This document shows, piece by piece, positions 1 through 5,151 of a DNA stretch of 5,783 bases. Under the pieces are notes generated by a model. It searched no databases, was not told the origin of the DNA, and saw only the letters and a program-made list of their open reading frames with translations. Source of the stretch: Candidatus Methanocorpusculum equi (GTDB taxonomy: Archaea; Halobacteriota; Methanomicrobia; Methanomicrobiales; Methanocorpusculaceae); assembly GCA_018065685.1 (NCBI GenBank), contig JAGHSU010000065.1:1-5783 (forward strand), read 5' to 3'. Numbering within the stretch: the stretch's first letter is position 1; each line of letters opens with the position of its first letter. A program made the translations under genes and the position numbers.

Positions 1-78
1 GAAAGAATCCTGAACTACGTGAACAGCTGGTTCTGGGCTGCGTGTGATGGATGCGATTCAGAATCAGATAAATACTGA
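1..78 (+). CDS. Possible 3' end of an upstream gene (partial)
   Basis: Frame 1 is open from the window edge to a TGA at 76-78 and gives 25 residues that look like a protein tail (ending CDGCDSESDKY, with two Trp and two Cys). I do not recognise a family. A competing frame (start at base 3) is open to a TGA at 42-44 and also reads plausibly (NPELREQLVLGCV), so the correct frame cannot be settled from this much sequence. The next gene lies about 75 bp downstream on the same strand. Low confidence; upstream sequence would settle it. Confidence 0.25.
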   Translation, partial: ERILNYVNSWFWAACDGCDSESDKY

Positions 79-107
79 ACTAATTTCGGGATACTACACC
101 AGAATTA

Positions 108-156
108 CTCACTCAAAACATTTATCCCTTCTCACCACCTATATAATGTCATTATG
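108..156 (+). promoter_or_regulatory. Promoter/start block of lipoprotein copy 1, shared with copy 2
   Basis: The 48 bases before the copy 1 start match those before copy 2 (about 1655-1701) nearly base for base: a CTCAAAA-ACATT-ATCCC stretch, then a C/T-rich patch, then CCTATATAATGTCATTATGAG, identical in both apart from the edges. TATATAA is a good archaeal TATA match but sits only about 7-13 bases before the ATG, closer than the usual 25 or so bases to a leaderless start. The upstream CATTTATCC (about 119-127) is better placed to drive a transcript beginning just before the ATG. No Shine-Dalgarno sequence is visible, which fits a leaderless or very short-leader mRNA. Which element is the true TATA box is inference. 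Confidence 0.5.
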
Positions 157-674
157 AGAAATCTCTCGTTATTACCATCTCCGCAGCCCTCCTGCTCTGT
201 GCAGTTCTCTGCACCGCGGGCTGCGTCGAGGCGCCCTCTGACCCGATTGTCGGAACCTACGTAACCGAGACCGACTCCGCAGTCTCTTGGACCGTCTTCG
301 AAAACGATGGCTCCGGCTACTTCGCAGAAGCCGCAGCCGAAGAGACAGAGACCGACAAAGATGCATGGGTGCTGAAGGGCACCTGCAGCTGGGCCGCAGC
401 CGATTCGAAGAACACCTACACGCTTACCTTTGCGGACGGAGCGATAGAGACTGCGGTGCTCAACGCCGAGCACGGGCTGATGACCATCGGAGGCGTTGAG
501 TATCAGAAGTATCCGAGCAGGCTCTCCGGGGGCTCCATTATGGTGAAGTATCAGAATGATCTCTCCAGGAAGGCAGTGGGTGTGCCGGTGATAGGGGAGG
601 TGCGGCAGCATCATGTATCAGAAATATCCGATCGGATGATACGCGATGCAAAGATTACAGAACTATACGAATAA
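154..674 (+). pseudogene. Frameshifted small lipoprotein, paralogue of the gene at 1699
   Basis: Read from AAA at 159, the frame encodes a lipoprotein: a hydrophobic signal segment, a lipobox ending CTAGC (lipidated Cys expected), then V-E-A-P-S-D-P-I-V-G-T-Y and a body ending QKYPS, clearly homologous to copy 2 (CVDAPSDPIAGTY...QKYPS). The only conserved start, ATG at 154-156, is in another frame: ATGAG-AAATC here versus ATGAGGAAATC in copy 2, so one G is missing at about 157-159. Read from that ATG, the frame stops at a TAA after about 35 codons. The corrected gene would encode about 173 residues on the outside of the cytoplasmic membrane; its function is unknown. The rest of the frame is stop-free, so the lesion is recent, a sequencing error, or bypassed by a non-ATG start inside the signal (which would lose the positive N-terminus). 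After the shared QKYPS the tail (about 50 residues) does not match copy 2. Confidence 0.7.
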
Positions 675-705
675 GCAGCTTTTGCAGATCCGTTGAAATA
701 ACCCC

Positions 706-731
706 CGTGCGGTGCTTCCTCCCCTTTTTTT
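706..731 (+). terminator. Oligo-T terminator after lipoprotein copy 1
   Basis: About 50 bases after the stop of copy 1 comes a C-rich stretch followed by a run of seven T (725-731) on the coding strand. Archaeal RNA polymerase stops on oligo-T tracts without needing a stem, and no strong stem is visible here. On the opposite strand this run is A-rich, so it would not stop transcription leaving the GNAT gene. Confidence 0.45.
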
Positions 732-750
732 CATCACAGGATACCGCAGA

Positions 751-1305
751 CTACACAGACCTGCTCTCAAAAATCTCCAGGGAAAGAAGATAGAACTTAT
801 AAAAATCAAGATACATCGGCACAGTCTCCTCATCCGCCAGGGAAGAGACCGCCCGGAACCCGAACCGCTCATAAAACGTGCGTGCGGAAGGAACTGCATC
901 AACTGTCAGAAATCTTCCGCCGTCACCTTCAACACAGCTGTATGCCGCATCGAAAAACTCCTCCATCAGAACACTTCCAATTCCCCGGTGCTGGAACCGC
1001 AGATCAACTGCCAGACGTGCCAGCTTAACCGCCGGATACTTCTGATACGGATACCCTGAAACAGCATCCGGTTCCGCCACCCGTCCCTTATGCAGCGTAT
1101 CCGCAACAATCGTAAAATATCCTGCGAGGGTGTCATCCAAAAACAAAACCTTCGTCACCGAAAACCACTCTTTCTGATTCTTCAGTGCGTCGGTCTGTAA
1201 AAAATCGTTTAAATCCGCGTCGCCGCAGTCGAACCCGGATACATCCATATCTCCGGAGAGGGGGAGAACAACACAGGAATCGGCATTCACGTTTTTCTGC
1301 GGCAT
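751..1305 (-). CDS. GNAT-family N-acetyltransferase, possible type II toxin
   Basis: The 184-residue product has the GNAT fold signatures: an N-terminal FDCGDADLNDFL element (about 25-36), a beta strand TLAGYFTIVAD (59-69), the acetyl-CoA-binding motif LARLAVDLRFQHRGIGSVLM (95-114, with Q105-H-R-G-I-G110) and a C-terminal FYERFGF (144-150) with Tyr145 in the usual general-acid position. The N-terminal F-x-C-G-x-x-x-L-N-D-F-L element and R-L-A-V-D are typical of the TacT/AtaT-like group, which acetylates aminoacyl-tRNA; a small-molecule or protein substrate cannot be excluded. I chose ATG 1305 because AGGTGA lies 8 bases upstream; a GTG at 1317 in the same frame would add four residues (MTNK) and has only a close AGGAG. 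It is co-directional with, and downstream of, the 49-residue gene at 1431-1580, with a repeat-bearing 125-bp gap. No clear terminator follows on this strand, so transcription may run antisense into lipoprotein copy 1. Family call sure; toxin role inferred. Confidence 0.88.
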   Translation of the reverse strand: MPQKNVNADSCVVLPLSGDMDVSGFDCGDADLNDFLQTDALKNQKEWFSVTKVLFLDDTLAGYFTIVADTLHKGRVAEPDAVSGYPYQKYPAVKLARLAVDLRFQHRGIGSVLMEEFFDAAYSCVEGDGGRFLTVDAVPSARTFYERFGFRAVSSLADEETVPMYLDFYKFYLLSLEIFESRSV

Positions 1306-1337
1306 CTTATTCGTCACCTGTCTCCTGCTCGCTCTTC

Positions 1338-1412
1338 TCCTGTTTCCCTCTTCCCTTTTCTGTTTTCCCTTTTCTGTTTTCCCTTTTCTGTTTTCCCTTT
1401 CCTGTTTCCCTC
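1338..1412. repeat. 14-bp polypyrimidine tandem repeat, four units, with flanking 13-bp direct repeat
   Basis: TTCCCTTTTCTGTT occurs in tandem at 1351-1364, 1365-1378 and 1379-1392, with a fourth unit at 1393-1406 differing by one T-to-C. The array is bracketed by TCCTGTTTCCCTC at 1338-1350 and again at 1400-1412, so a larger 62-bp duplication is also embedded. On the transcribed (minus) strand the stretch is almost pure purine (AACAGAAAAGGGAA). It fills most of the gap between the small gene and the GNAT gene. The 14-base period is not a multiple of three, so unit changes would shift any frame crossing it. Confidence 0.9.
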
Positions 1413-1430
1413 GTTTCCGTTTATGTCCCG

Positions 1431-1580
1431 TTATTCAAGACCGCGTGCTTTCCTGCGGCTGAGGACTCTGCACATTGATTCAATCCCGTGCTCAGGAAAA
1501 ACCGGGTTTTCCATGTACTCCTCGAACTCACGGGCATCATCTCCTTCGAGAACAAGACCGAGCTGTATGGGTTTCGCCAT
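1431..1580 (-). CDS. Small 49-residue protein upstream of GNAT gene, candidate antitoxin
   Basis: A short minus-strand gene runs from ATG (1580) to TAA (1431-1433). The product begins MAKPIQLGLVLEGDDAREF, continues EEYMENP, and ends with the basic tail SRRKARGLE. The front half is acidic (EGDDAREFEEYMEN) and the tail positively charged. An SD-like AGGAAGGA lies about 7 bases upstream. I recall short archaeal proteins with the same pattern (basic start, P-I-Q, V-L-E-G-x-D-A-x-x-F, then N-P), often next to toxin-like genes, but this is memory and not a search. There is no ribbon-helix-helix or HTH domain of the kind usually paired with GNAT toxins. Its place directly before the GNAT gene, on the same strand, suggests an antitoxin or regulator. 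The antisense ORF at 1423-1608 (+) is composition shadow: its product is Ser/Arg-rich and unlike any family, while this frame reads as a normal protein. Confidence 0.72.
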   Translation of the reverse strand: MAKPIQLGLVLEGDDAREFEEYMENPVFPEHGIESMCRVLSRRKARGLE

Positions 1581-1586
1581 TCGTTT

Positions 1587-1632
1587 ATCCTTCCTGATTG
1601 TTATATGAATATATTGGACGGCTCTCTATATC
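1587..1632 (-). promoter_or_regulatory. Promoter region of the small protein/GNAT unit
   Basis: On the minus strand upstream of ATG 1580 are two TATA-like sites: TTGATATAG (about 1624-1632) and the AATATATTCATATAAC stretch (about 1600-1615). The first would place a start near 1600-1605, leaving a short leader with the SD-like AGGAAGGA. The region is divergent from lipoprotein copy 2, which starts about 120 bp away on the other strand. The exact TATA choice is inference. Confidence 0.4.
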
Positions 1633-1644
1633 AACCCTCCGCAG

Positions 1645-1658
1645 GAGGTGCGCACCTC
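1645..1658. promoter_or_regulatory. Perfect 14-bp palindrome between divergent promoters
   Basis: GAGGTGCGCACCTC is a perfect dyad with no spacer. It lies just upstream of the TATA-like TTGATATAG of the minus-strand unit and about 25 bp upstream of the TATATAA of lipoprotein copy 2, where an operator for a dimeric regulator could act on either promoter. There is no equivalent before copy 1. A GTG inside it (1648), preceded by GGAG, could extend copy 2 by 17 codons, but that would spoil the signal peptide. Confidence 0.45.
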
Positions 1659-1701
1659 AAAAACATTCATCCCCTCCTACATCCTATATAATGTCATTAT
1701 G
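1655..1701 (+). promoter_or_regulatory. Promoter/start block of lipoprotein copy 2
   Basis: Same block as before copy 1: CTCAAAAACATTCATCCCC, a C/T-rich patch, then CCTATATAATGTCATTATGAG. It contains the inverted repeat ATAATG-T-CATTAT at 1688-1700, overlapping both the TATA-like element and the first two bases of the ATG. No Shine-Dalgarno sequence precedes the ATG, so a leaderless or short-leader transcript is likely. Confidence 0.5.
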
Positions 1702-2187
1702 AGGAAATCTTTCATCCTTGCCATTGCAGCAGCCCTCCTCCTTGCCGCAGTGCTCTGCACCGCGGGCTGCGTCGACGCCCCCTCTGACCCGATTGCGGGC
1801 ACCTATGTGACTGAGGATGACATCTCGATTTTATATGTCGTTTTTGACAACAACGGAACCGGCTGCTTTGTTGTCTCCTCAGACAAACCCGATGCATCCG
1901 CAACAGGAACGGTGGCCTTCACCTGGACGAAGAACGCGGATAAAAGCTACACTGCGGCATGTGCAGACGGCACAACCATGACCGCGGTGCTCAACACGGA
2001 GCACGGGCTGCTGACCATCGGCGATGCTGTGTTTCAGAAGTATCCGAGCGGGTACTCCGGGGCGGTGATTCGGAGGGAGGTGGCAATTGGGCCGGGGGAT
2101 CCGCCGGAGGAAGAGTTGATGGATGAGGCTTCGTACGTGCATACCAGAGCGGCGCTGCGTTATTATATATATATGGTGCGGATGTAG
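1699..2187 (+). CDS. Small secreted lipoprotein, intact paralogue (copy 2)
   Basis: The 162-residue protein starts MRKSFILAIAAALLL and has a lipobox CTAGC with the lipidated Cys at about residue 24, so it should be anchored outside the cytoplasmic membrane. The mature part begins VDAPSDPIAGTYV and shows alternating G-T-Y, F-D-N-N-G-T-G, F-T-W-T-K, Y-T-A-A and L-T-I-G-D segments that suggest a small beta-rich domain, ending QKYPSGYSG. The remaining 50 or so residues are charged and then Tyr-rich (YYIYMVRM) and look unlike the tail of copy 1. I chose ATG 1699 because it gives a proper signal with Arg-Lys at its start; the upstream GTG at 1648 would bury it. No function is known to me. It is single-gene, divergent from the small protein/GNAT unit and convergent with serA. 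The stop is created by an 11-bp tandem duplication at 2176-2197. Confidence 0.78.
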   Translation: MRKSFILAIAAALLLAAVLCTAGCVDAPSDPIAGTYVTEDDISILYVVFDNNGTGCFVVSSDKPDASATGTVAFTWTKNADKSYTAACADGTTMTAVLNTEHGLLTIGDAVFQKYPSGYSGAVIRREVAIGPGDPPEEELMDEASYVHTRAALRYYIYMVRM

Positions 2188-2197
2188 TGCGGATGTA
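2176..2197. repeat. 11-bp tandem duplication spanning the stop of lipoprotein copy 2
   Basis: GTGCGGATGTA is present twice in direct succession (2176-2186 and 2187-2197). The TAG stop is formed at the junction (2185-2187). With a single unit the frame would continue for six more residues (YSPPNT) to a TGA at 2214-2216. It is preceded by a TATATATAT run (about 2164-2174). Confidence 0.85.
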
Positions 2198-2221
2198 TTC
2201 ACCCCCCAACACCTGATACAC

Positions 2222-2255
2222 TCTCTTTTTTTGAATACAGGCTTTTTTTGCTTTT
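2222..2255 (+). terminator. Twin oligo-T terminator after lipoprotein copy 2
   Basis: Two runs of seven T (2226-2232 and 2243-2249) and a run of four (2252-2255) follow the lipoprotein stop by 40-70 bases. Successive T-tracts without a strong stem are the usual form of archaeal intrinsic terminators. Confidence 0.55.
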
Positions 2256-2284
2256 GGGATGTGATACGCATTCATGCCCGGATT

Positions 2285-2363
2285 TGAAAATAAAATAGAA
2301 CACCGCCCCATTCAGAACAGGGGCTGAATAGTTACAAAATATGATTTGAAAAAATATGATTTT
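2285..2363 (-). terminator. Terminator region downstream of serA
   Basis: Reading away from serA on the minus strand, the first element is a 15-bp direct repeat containing AAAATATGATTT on the plus strand (2336-2347 and 2351-2362), which gives a T6 run at 2354-2349. Next comes a stem GCCCC/GGGGC (2305-2309 with 2320-2324, 10-base loop), followed by a T-rich stretch (TTCTATTTTATTTTC, about 2300-2286). Either part could end the serA transcript; together they separate it from the convergent lipoprotein gene. Confidence 0.5.
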
Positions 2364-2373
2364 GCCGTGCCGC

Positions 2374-3960
2374 TTACAGCTGCACAAACTTCGCGGAGGT
2401 GATGCCGTCGCTTTCTGCGACCTGCTTCATAACCTCGGGAGATACAACCTGATCAACAGATAAAATCATCAGGGAGTCAGTGCCGACGTTTGCTCCGCCC
2501 ACCTGCATGCTTGAGATGTTGATGTTGTTCTTTCCAAGGACCGTTCCGATCATTCCGATGATGCCCGGGCGGTTTATGTGGTCTGCAAGGATGACATTTC
2601 CTGACGGGACAAGGTCGGTCTTGTACTTTCCAATGGAAATGATACGTGCTCCGCTTTCCTTCGAGACAATACCGGAGATGGTGGTCTTTCCAGCCGATGT
2701 GGTCACGGTAAGAGATACGAGAGACTTGTACTCTCCGGCTTCTCCGGAGGTCTTTTCAACGATATTCATGCCGCGGCCTTTTGCAATGAACTCAGCATTG
2801 ACGATGTTGACCGGCTCATGGAGGATACGTGACAGAAGACCCTTGACACCGAGGCGGGTTACATACTTTAAGTTCTGCTTGAGCTCTGCGACCTCGCCGA
2901 GATAGGCGAACTCGGCTTCAGTAATCGGAGCCTCTGCAGTCTGGGCCGCAAGAAGTCCCATCTTTTCGGCAAGTTCTGCGTATGCGTCAACTTTGCTGCG
3001 CAGTTCGGGGGCCACAAGCGGTGCATTTACTGCGCTTCTGGCAGAACCGCCCTGCAGCACATCAATACACTGGTGCGCAACAGAGATTGCGACATTTTTC
3101 TGCGCCTCGACAGTGGATGCTCCAAGGTGAGGAGTGACGATGACATTGTCAAGAGTTAACAGCGGGGAGTCTGTCGGCGGCTCGGTCTCGAAGACATCGA
3201 GGGCTGCTCCTGCAACCTTTCCCGCAACAAGTGCGTCGTAGAGGGCTTTCTCATCGATGATGCCGCCTCTCGCGCAGTTGATAAGGCGCACGCCGTCCTT
3301 CATTGTCTTGATGGACTCTGCATTGACCATGTGGGTGGTTGAGGGGATAAGAGGAGTGTGGACAGTGATGACATCTGCTTTGGTGAAGAGCTCTGCAACA
3401 CTCATCATCTCAACTCCCATAGCAGCTCCGACTTCCTTTGGAATGAACGGGTCGTATGCGATGACGGTCATAGCAAGGGCCTGTGCACGCTTTGCAACCT
3501 CGCGTCCGATTCTGCCGAATCCGACAACACCGAGGACTTTGCCGTTCATTTCGTTGCCCATGAACTTTGAACGTTTCCACTCACCTTTCTTTAAGGATGC
3601 AGTGGCCTGCGGGATATTGCGGGCTAAGGCCATCATCATTCCGATGGTGTGCTCGGTTGCGGCCAGAGTGTTTCCTTCCGGAGCGTTGGAGACGATGATG
3701 CCTTTCTTTGTTGCGGCATCAGTGTCGATGTTGTCAACACCCACACCAGCGCGGCCGATGTATTTCATTTTGTCTGCGGCCTCTATGATGCGGGCTGTTA
3801 CCTGTGTTCCGGAACGGACGATTAAGGCATCATAGTTTCCGATAATCTTTACGAGTTCATCTTCTGAAAGATCGGTTTTTTCATCCACTTCGCAGAAGTC
3901 TTTGAGGATAGCAACTCCTTCTGCTGCGAGCGGGTCTGAAACAAGTACTTTGAAGCTCAC
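2374..3960 (-). CDS. serA: D-3-phosphoglycerate dehydrogenase
   Basis: This enzyme oxidises 3-phosphoglycerate to 3-phosphohydroxypyruvate with NAD+, the first step of serine synthesis, in the cytoplasm. The 528 residues match the long form: a split substrate/NAD domain (1-310) with Rossmann motif VVGFGRIG (about 145-152), catalytic Arg231 in C-A-R-G-G-I-I-D-E, Glu260 in F-E-T-E-P-P and His278 in T-P-H-L-G-A-S-T; then an ASB domain (about 315-445); then a C-terminal ACT domain (about 456-528, starting VILADHINRPGIIGMIG), which in this family binds serine or a related effector for feedback control. The start is GTG at 3960; no Shine-Dalgarno sequence is visible, but the next residues (FKVLVSDPLAAEG) are the normal family start, so nothing shorter fits. 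It is separated from the upstream peptidase gene by a terminator and its own promoter, so it is probably monocistronic. Confidence 0.97.
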   Translation of the reverse strand: MSFKVLVSDPLAAEGVAILKDFCEVDEKTDLSEDELVKIIGNYDALIVRSGTQVTARIIEAADKMKYIGRAGVGVDNIDTDAATKKGIIVSNAPEGNTLAATEHTIGMMMALARNIPQATASLKKGEWKRSKFMGNEMNGKVLGVVGFGRIGREVAKRAQALAMTVIAYDPFIPKEVGAAMGVEMMSVAELFTKADVITVHTPLIPSTTHMVNAESIKTMKDGVRLINCARGGIIDEKALYDALVAGKVAGAALDVFETEPPTDSPLLTLDNVIVTPHLGASTVEAQKNVAISVAHQCIDVLQGGSARSAVNAPLVAPELRSKVDAYAELAEKMGLLAAQTAEAPITEAEFAYLGEVAELKQNLKYVTRLGVKGLLSRILHEPVNIVNAEFIAKGRGMNIVEKTSGEAGEYKSLVSLTVTTSAGKTTISGIVSKESGARIISIGKYKTDLVPSGNVILADHINRPGIIGMIGTVLGKNNINISSMQVGGANVGTDSLMILSVDQVVSPEVMKQVAESDGITSAKFVQL

Positions 3961-4000
3961 GATAATCTGTATATTATTTGCTGTTCTTTCTTAAAGAGTA
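3961..4000 (-). promoter_or_regulatory. serA: Promoter region of serA
   Basis: The AT-rich stretch directly before the GTG holds two TATA-like elements on the minus strand: CTTTAAG (about 3990-3996), placed so that transcription would begin within a few bases of the GTG, and AAATAATATAC (about 3969-3979), which seems too close unless the start is internal. The absence of a Shine-Dalgarno sequence fits a leaderless or near-leaderless mRNA. Placement is inferred from spacing only. Confidence 0.4.
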
Positions 4001-4040
4001 ATCTGTTTTTTCGAGAGGGGGTGTTTTGTCAAGAGAGGAT

Positions 4041-4069
4041 AAAAAAGAAATCTGCCGGGTATTCCGGCA
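4041..4069 (-). terminator. Stem-loop plus T-tract after the M42 peptidase gene
   Basis: On the minus strand TGCCGG-AATAC-CCGGCA (4069-4053) forms a 6-bp GC-rich stem with a 5-base loop, followed by GATTTCTTTTTT (4052-4041). It lies about 30 bases after the peptidase stop and before the serA promoter, so it should close the aminotransferase-peptidase transcript. Confidence 0.7.
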
Positions 4070-4100
4070 AAAATAAGAATCCGTGAAGACAAAAACCGCT

Positions 4101-5150
4101 TCAGAGTTCCGGCTTTGTCTTTACCGCGGCCGAGAGGAGCGCAATTGCCCCCTGCAGGTCCTGCAGGTCGATTACCTCCACCGGGGAGTGGATGTAGCGT
4201 GCAGGAACCGATAGCGGGATAGAAGGGATTCCGCCGCGTTCGTACTGGATTGCGGATGCATCGGTGTTTCCGCCGTCTCCTACCTCAATCTGCAGCTTGA
4301 TGTTATTCTTCTTTGCAACCTTCTTAAGCCAGGCAAGAATCCGCGGGTCTGCCATGTGACCTCTGCCGCTTGCAGAGACGAAGCAGGCAACAACTCCTTC
4401 GCCTAAGAAGACCGGGGCTTCGCGGCGCTCGATTCCGGGAGAGTCGCCGGGGATTGTCACATCAGTTGCGATTGCGATATCAGGGTTTAAGGTGTATGAA
4501 CTGGTCTTTGCTCCGCGAAGGCCGATCTCTTCCTGGACGGTAAAGACTGCATAGATGGTGTGCTTTGTCTGCATCTCCTTTAAAGCGCCGATGAGCATCG
4601 CACATCCTGCTCTGTTGTCGAGGGCTTTACCTGTCACAACTGTTCCGTTGAGCGGCATGTACTCGCGGTCGATTGTGGCTGTGGTTCCGACAACGATTCC
4701 CATCGCTTCAACCTCTTCTGCGGAGTGGGCTCCCACATCGATGAAGAGGTCTTTCATCTCAATGGATTTTTTGCGGTCATCTGCAGACATCACGTGCGGC
4801 GGCTTCATGCCGAGGACACCTAAGACATCGCCTTTTTCTCCGTGGAGAATGACACGCTGGGATACAAGCGTCGGGTTGTACCAGCCGCCGATGCCGACAA
4901 AGTGAAGGAAGCCTTTGTCATCGATGTACTGGACCATAAGGCCAATCTCATCCATGTGGGCGGCAAGCATAATCTTAAAGTCGTCACCTTTCTTAATCGC
5001 GATGAGGTTTCCCATCTTGTCGGTTTTAATCTCATCCACATATCCTTCAATCTCTTTGCGGATAATAGCCGCAATTCCCGTTTCATGTGCGGAGGTTCCC
5101 GCAGCGTTTGAAAGACGGTTCAGTAATGCGTTTATTTCAGTAATTTCCAT
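4101..5150 (-). CDS. M42-family metallo-aminopeptidase (TET/FrvX-like)
   Basis: The 349-residue protein is a di-metal aminopeptidase of family M42, whose archaeal members (TET peptidases) form large tetrahedral dodecamers that trim short peptides in the cytoplasm. The full metal site is visible: His65 in A-A-H-M-D-E-I-G, bridging Asp178 in K-A-L-D-N-R-A-G, the general base Glu207 and metal ligand Glu208 in Q-E-E-I-G-L-R-G, Asp230 in I-A-T-D-V, and His321 in R-Y-I-H-S-P. The PDZ-like dimerisation insert lies at about 75-165, and G-D-G-G-N-T-D-A (291-298) is the usual late motif. The length is normal for the family. The ATG at 5150 follows the aminotransferase stop by one base (TGA-T-ATG), so the two are co-transcribed and probably translationally coupled; only a weak AGGTTGTGA-like SD is present. 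Substrate preference (acidic, basic or hydrophobic N-terminal residue) cannot be read from the sequence. A cellulase-type label sometimes given to this family is misleading. Confidence 0.95.
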   Translation of the reverse strand: MEITEINALLNRLSNAAGTSAHETGIAAIIRKEIEGYVDEIKTDKMGNLIAIKKGDDFKIMLAAHMDEIGLMVQYIDDKGFLHFVGIGGWYNPTLVSQRVILHGEKGDVLGVLGMKPPHVMSADDRKKSIEMKDLFIDVGAHSAEEVEAMGIVVGTTATIDREYMPLNGTVVTGKALDNRAGCAMLIGALKEMQTKHTIYAVFTVQEEIGLRGAKTSSYTLNPDIAIATDVTIPGDSPGIERREAPVFLGEGVVACFVSASGRGHMADPRILAWLKKVAKKNNIKLQIEVGDGGNTDASAIQYERGGIPSIPLSVPARYIHSPVEVIDLQDLQGAIALLSAAVKTKPEL

Positions 5151-5151
5151 A

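Noticed and set aside
132..614. Long minus-strand ORF opposite lipoprotein copy 1
   Set aside because: It mirrors the lipoprotein frame, gives a Gly/Cys-rich product with no domain, and the plus strand carries the clear homology to copy 2.
712..1059. Plus-strand ORF of 115 codons opposite the GNAT gene
   Set aside because: The opposite strand encodes a complete GNAT fold with motifs; this product is basic with no recognisable pattern.
1315..1317. GTG start for the GNAT gene
   Set aside because: It lies inside the AGGTGA that serves ATG 1305, and its own AGGAG is only 4 bases away; kept as an alternative but not preferred.
1338..1412. CRISPR-like array
   Set aside because: Units are 14 bp, directly adjacent and without spacers; it is a simple tandem repeat.
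1423..1608. Plus-strand ORF opposite the 49-residue gene
   Set aside because: Its Ser/Arg/Pro-rich product looks like shadow; the minus frame has a better start, an SD-like site and a normal composition.
1648..1698. Upstream GTG start for lipoprotein copy 2
   Set aside because: It would place 17 residues before the Arg-Lys of the signal peptide, and the GTG is part of a palindrome with GGAG almost touching it, leaving no proper spacing.
2480..3835. Plus-strand ORFs opposite serA
   Set aside because: serA is full length with all catalytic motifs; the antisense products are Met/Pro/Ser-rich mirror translations.
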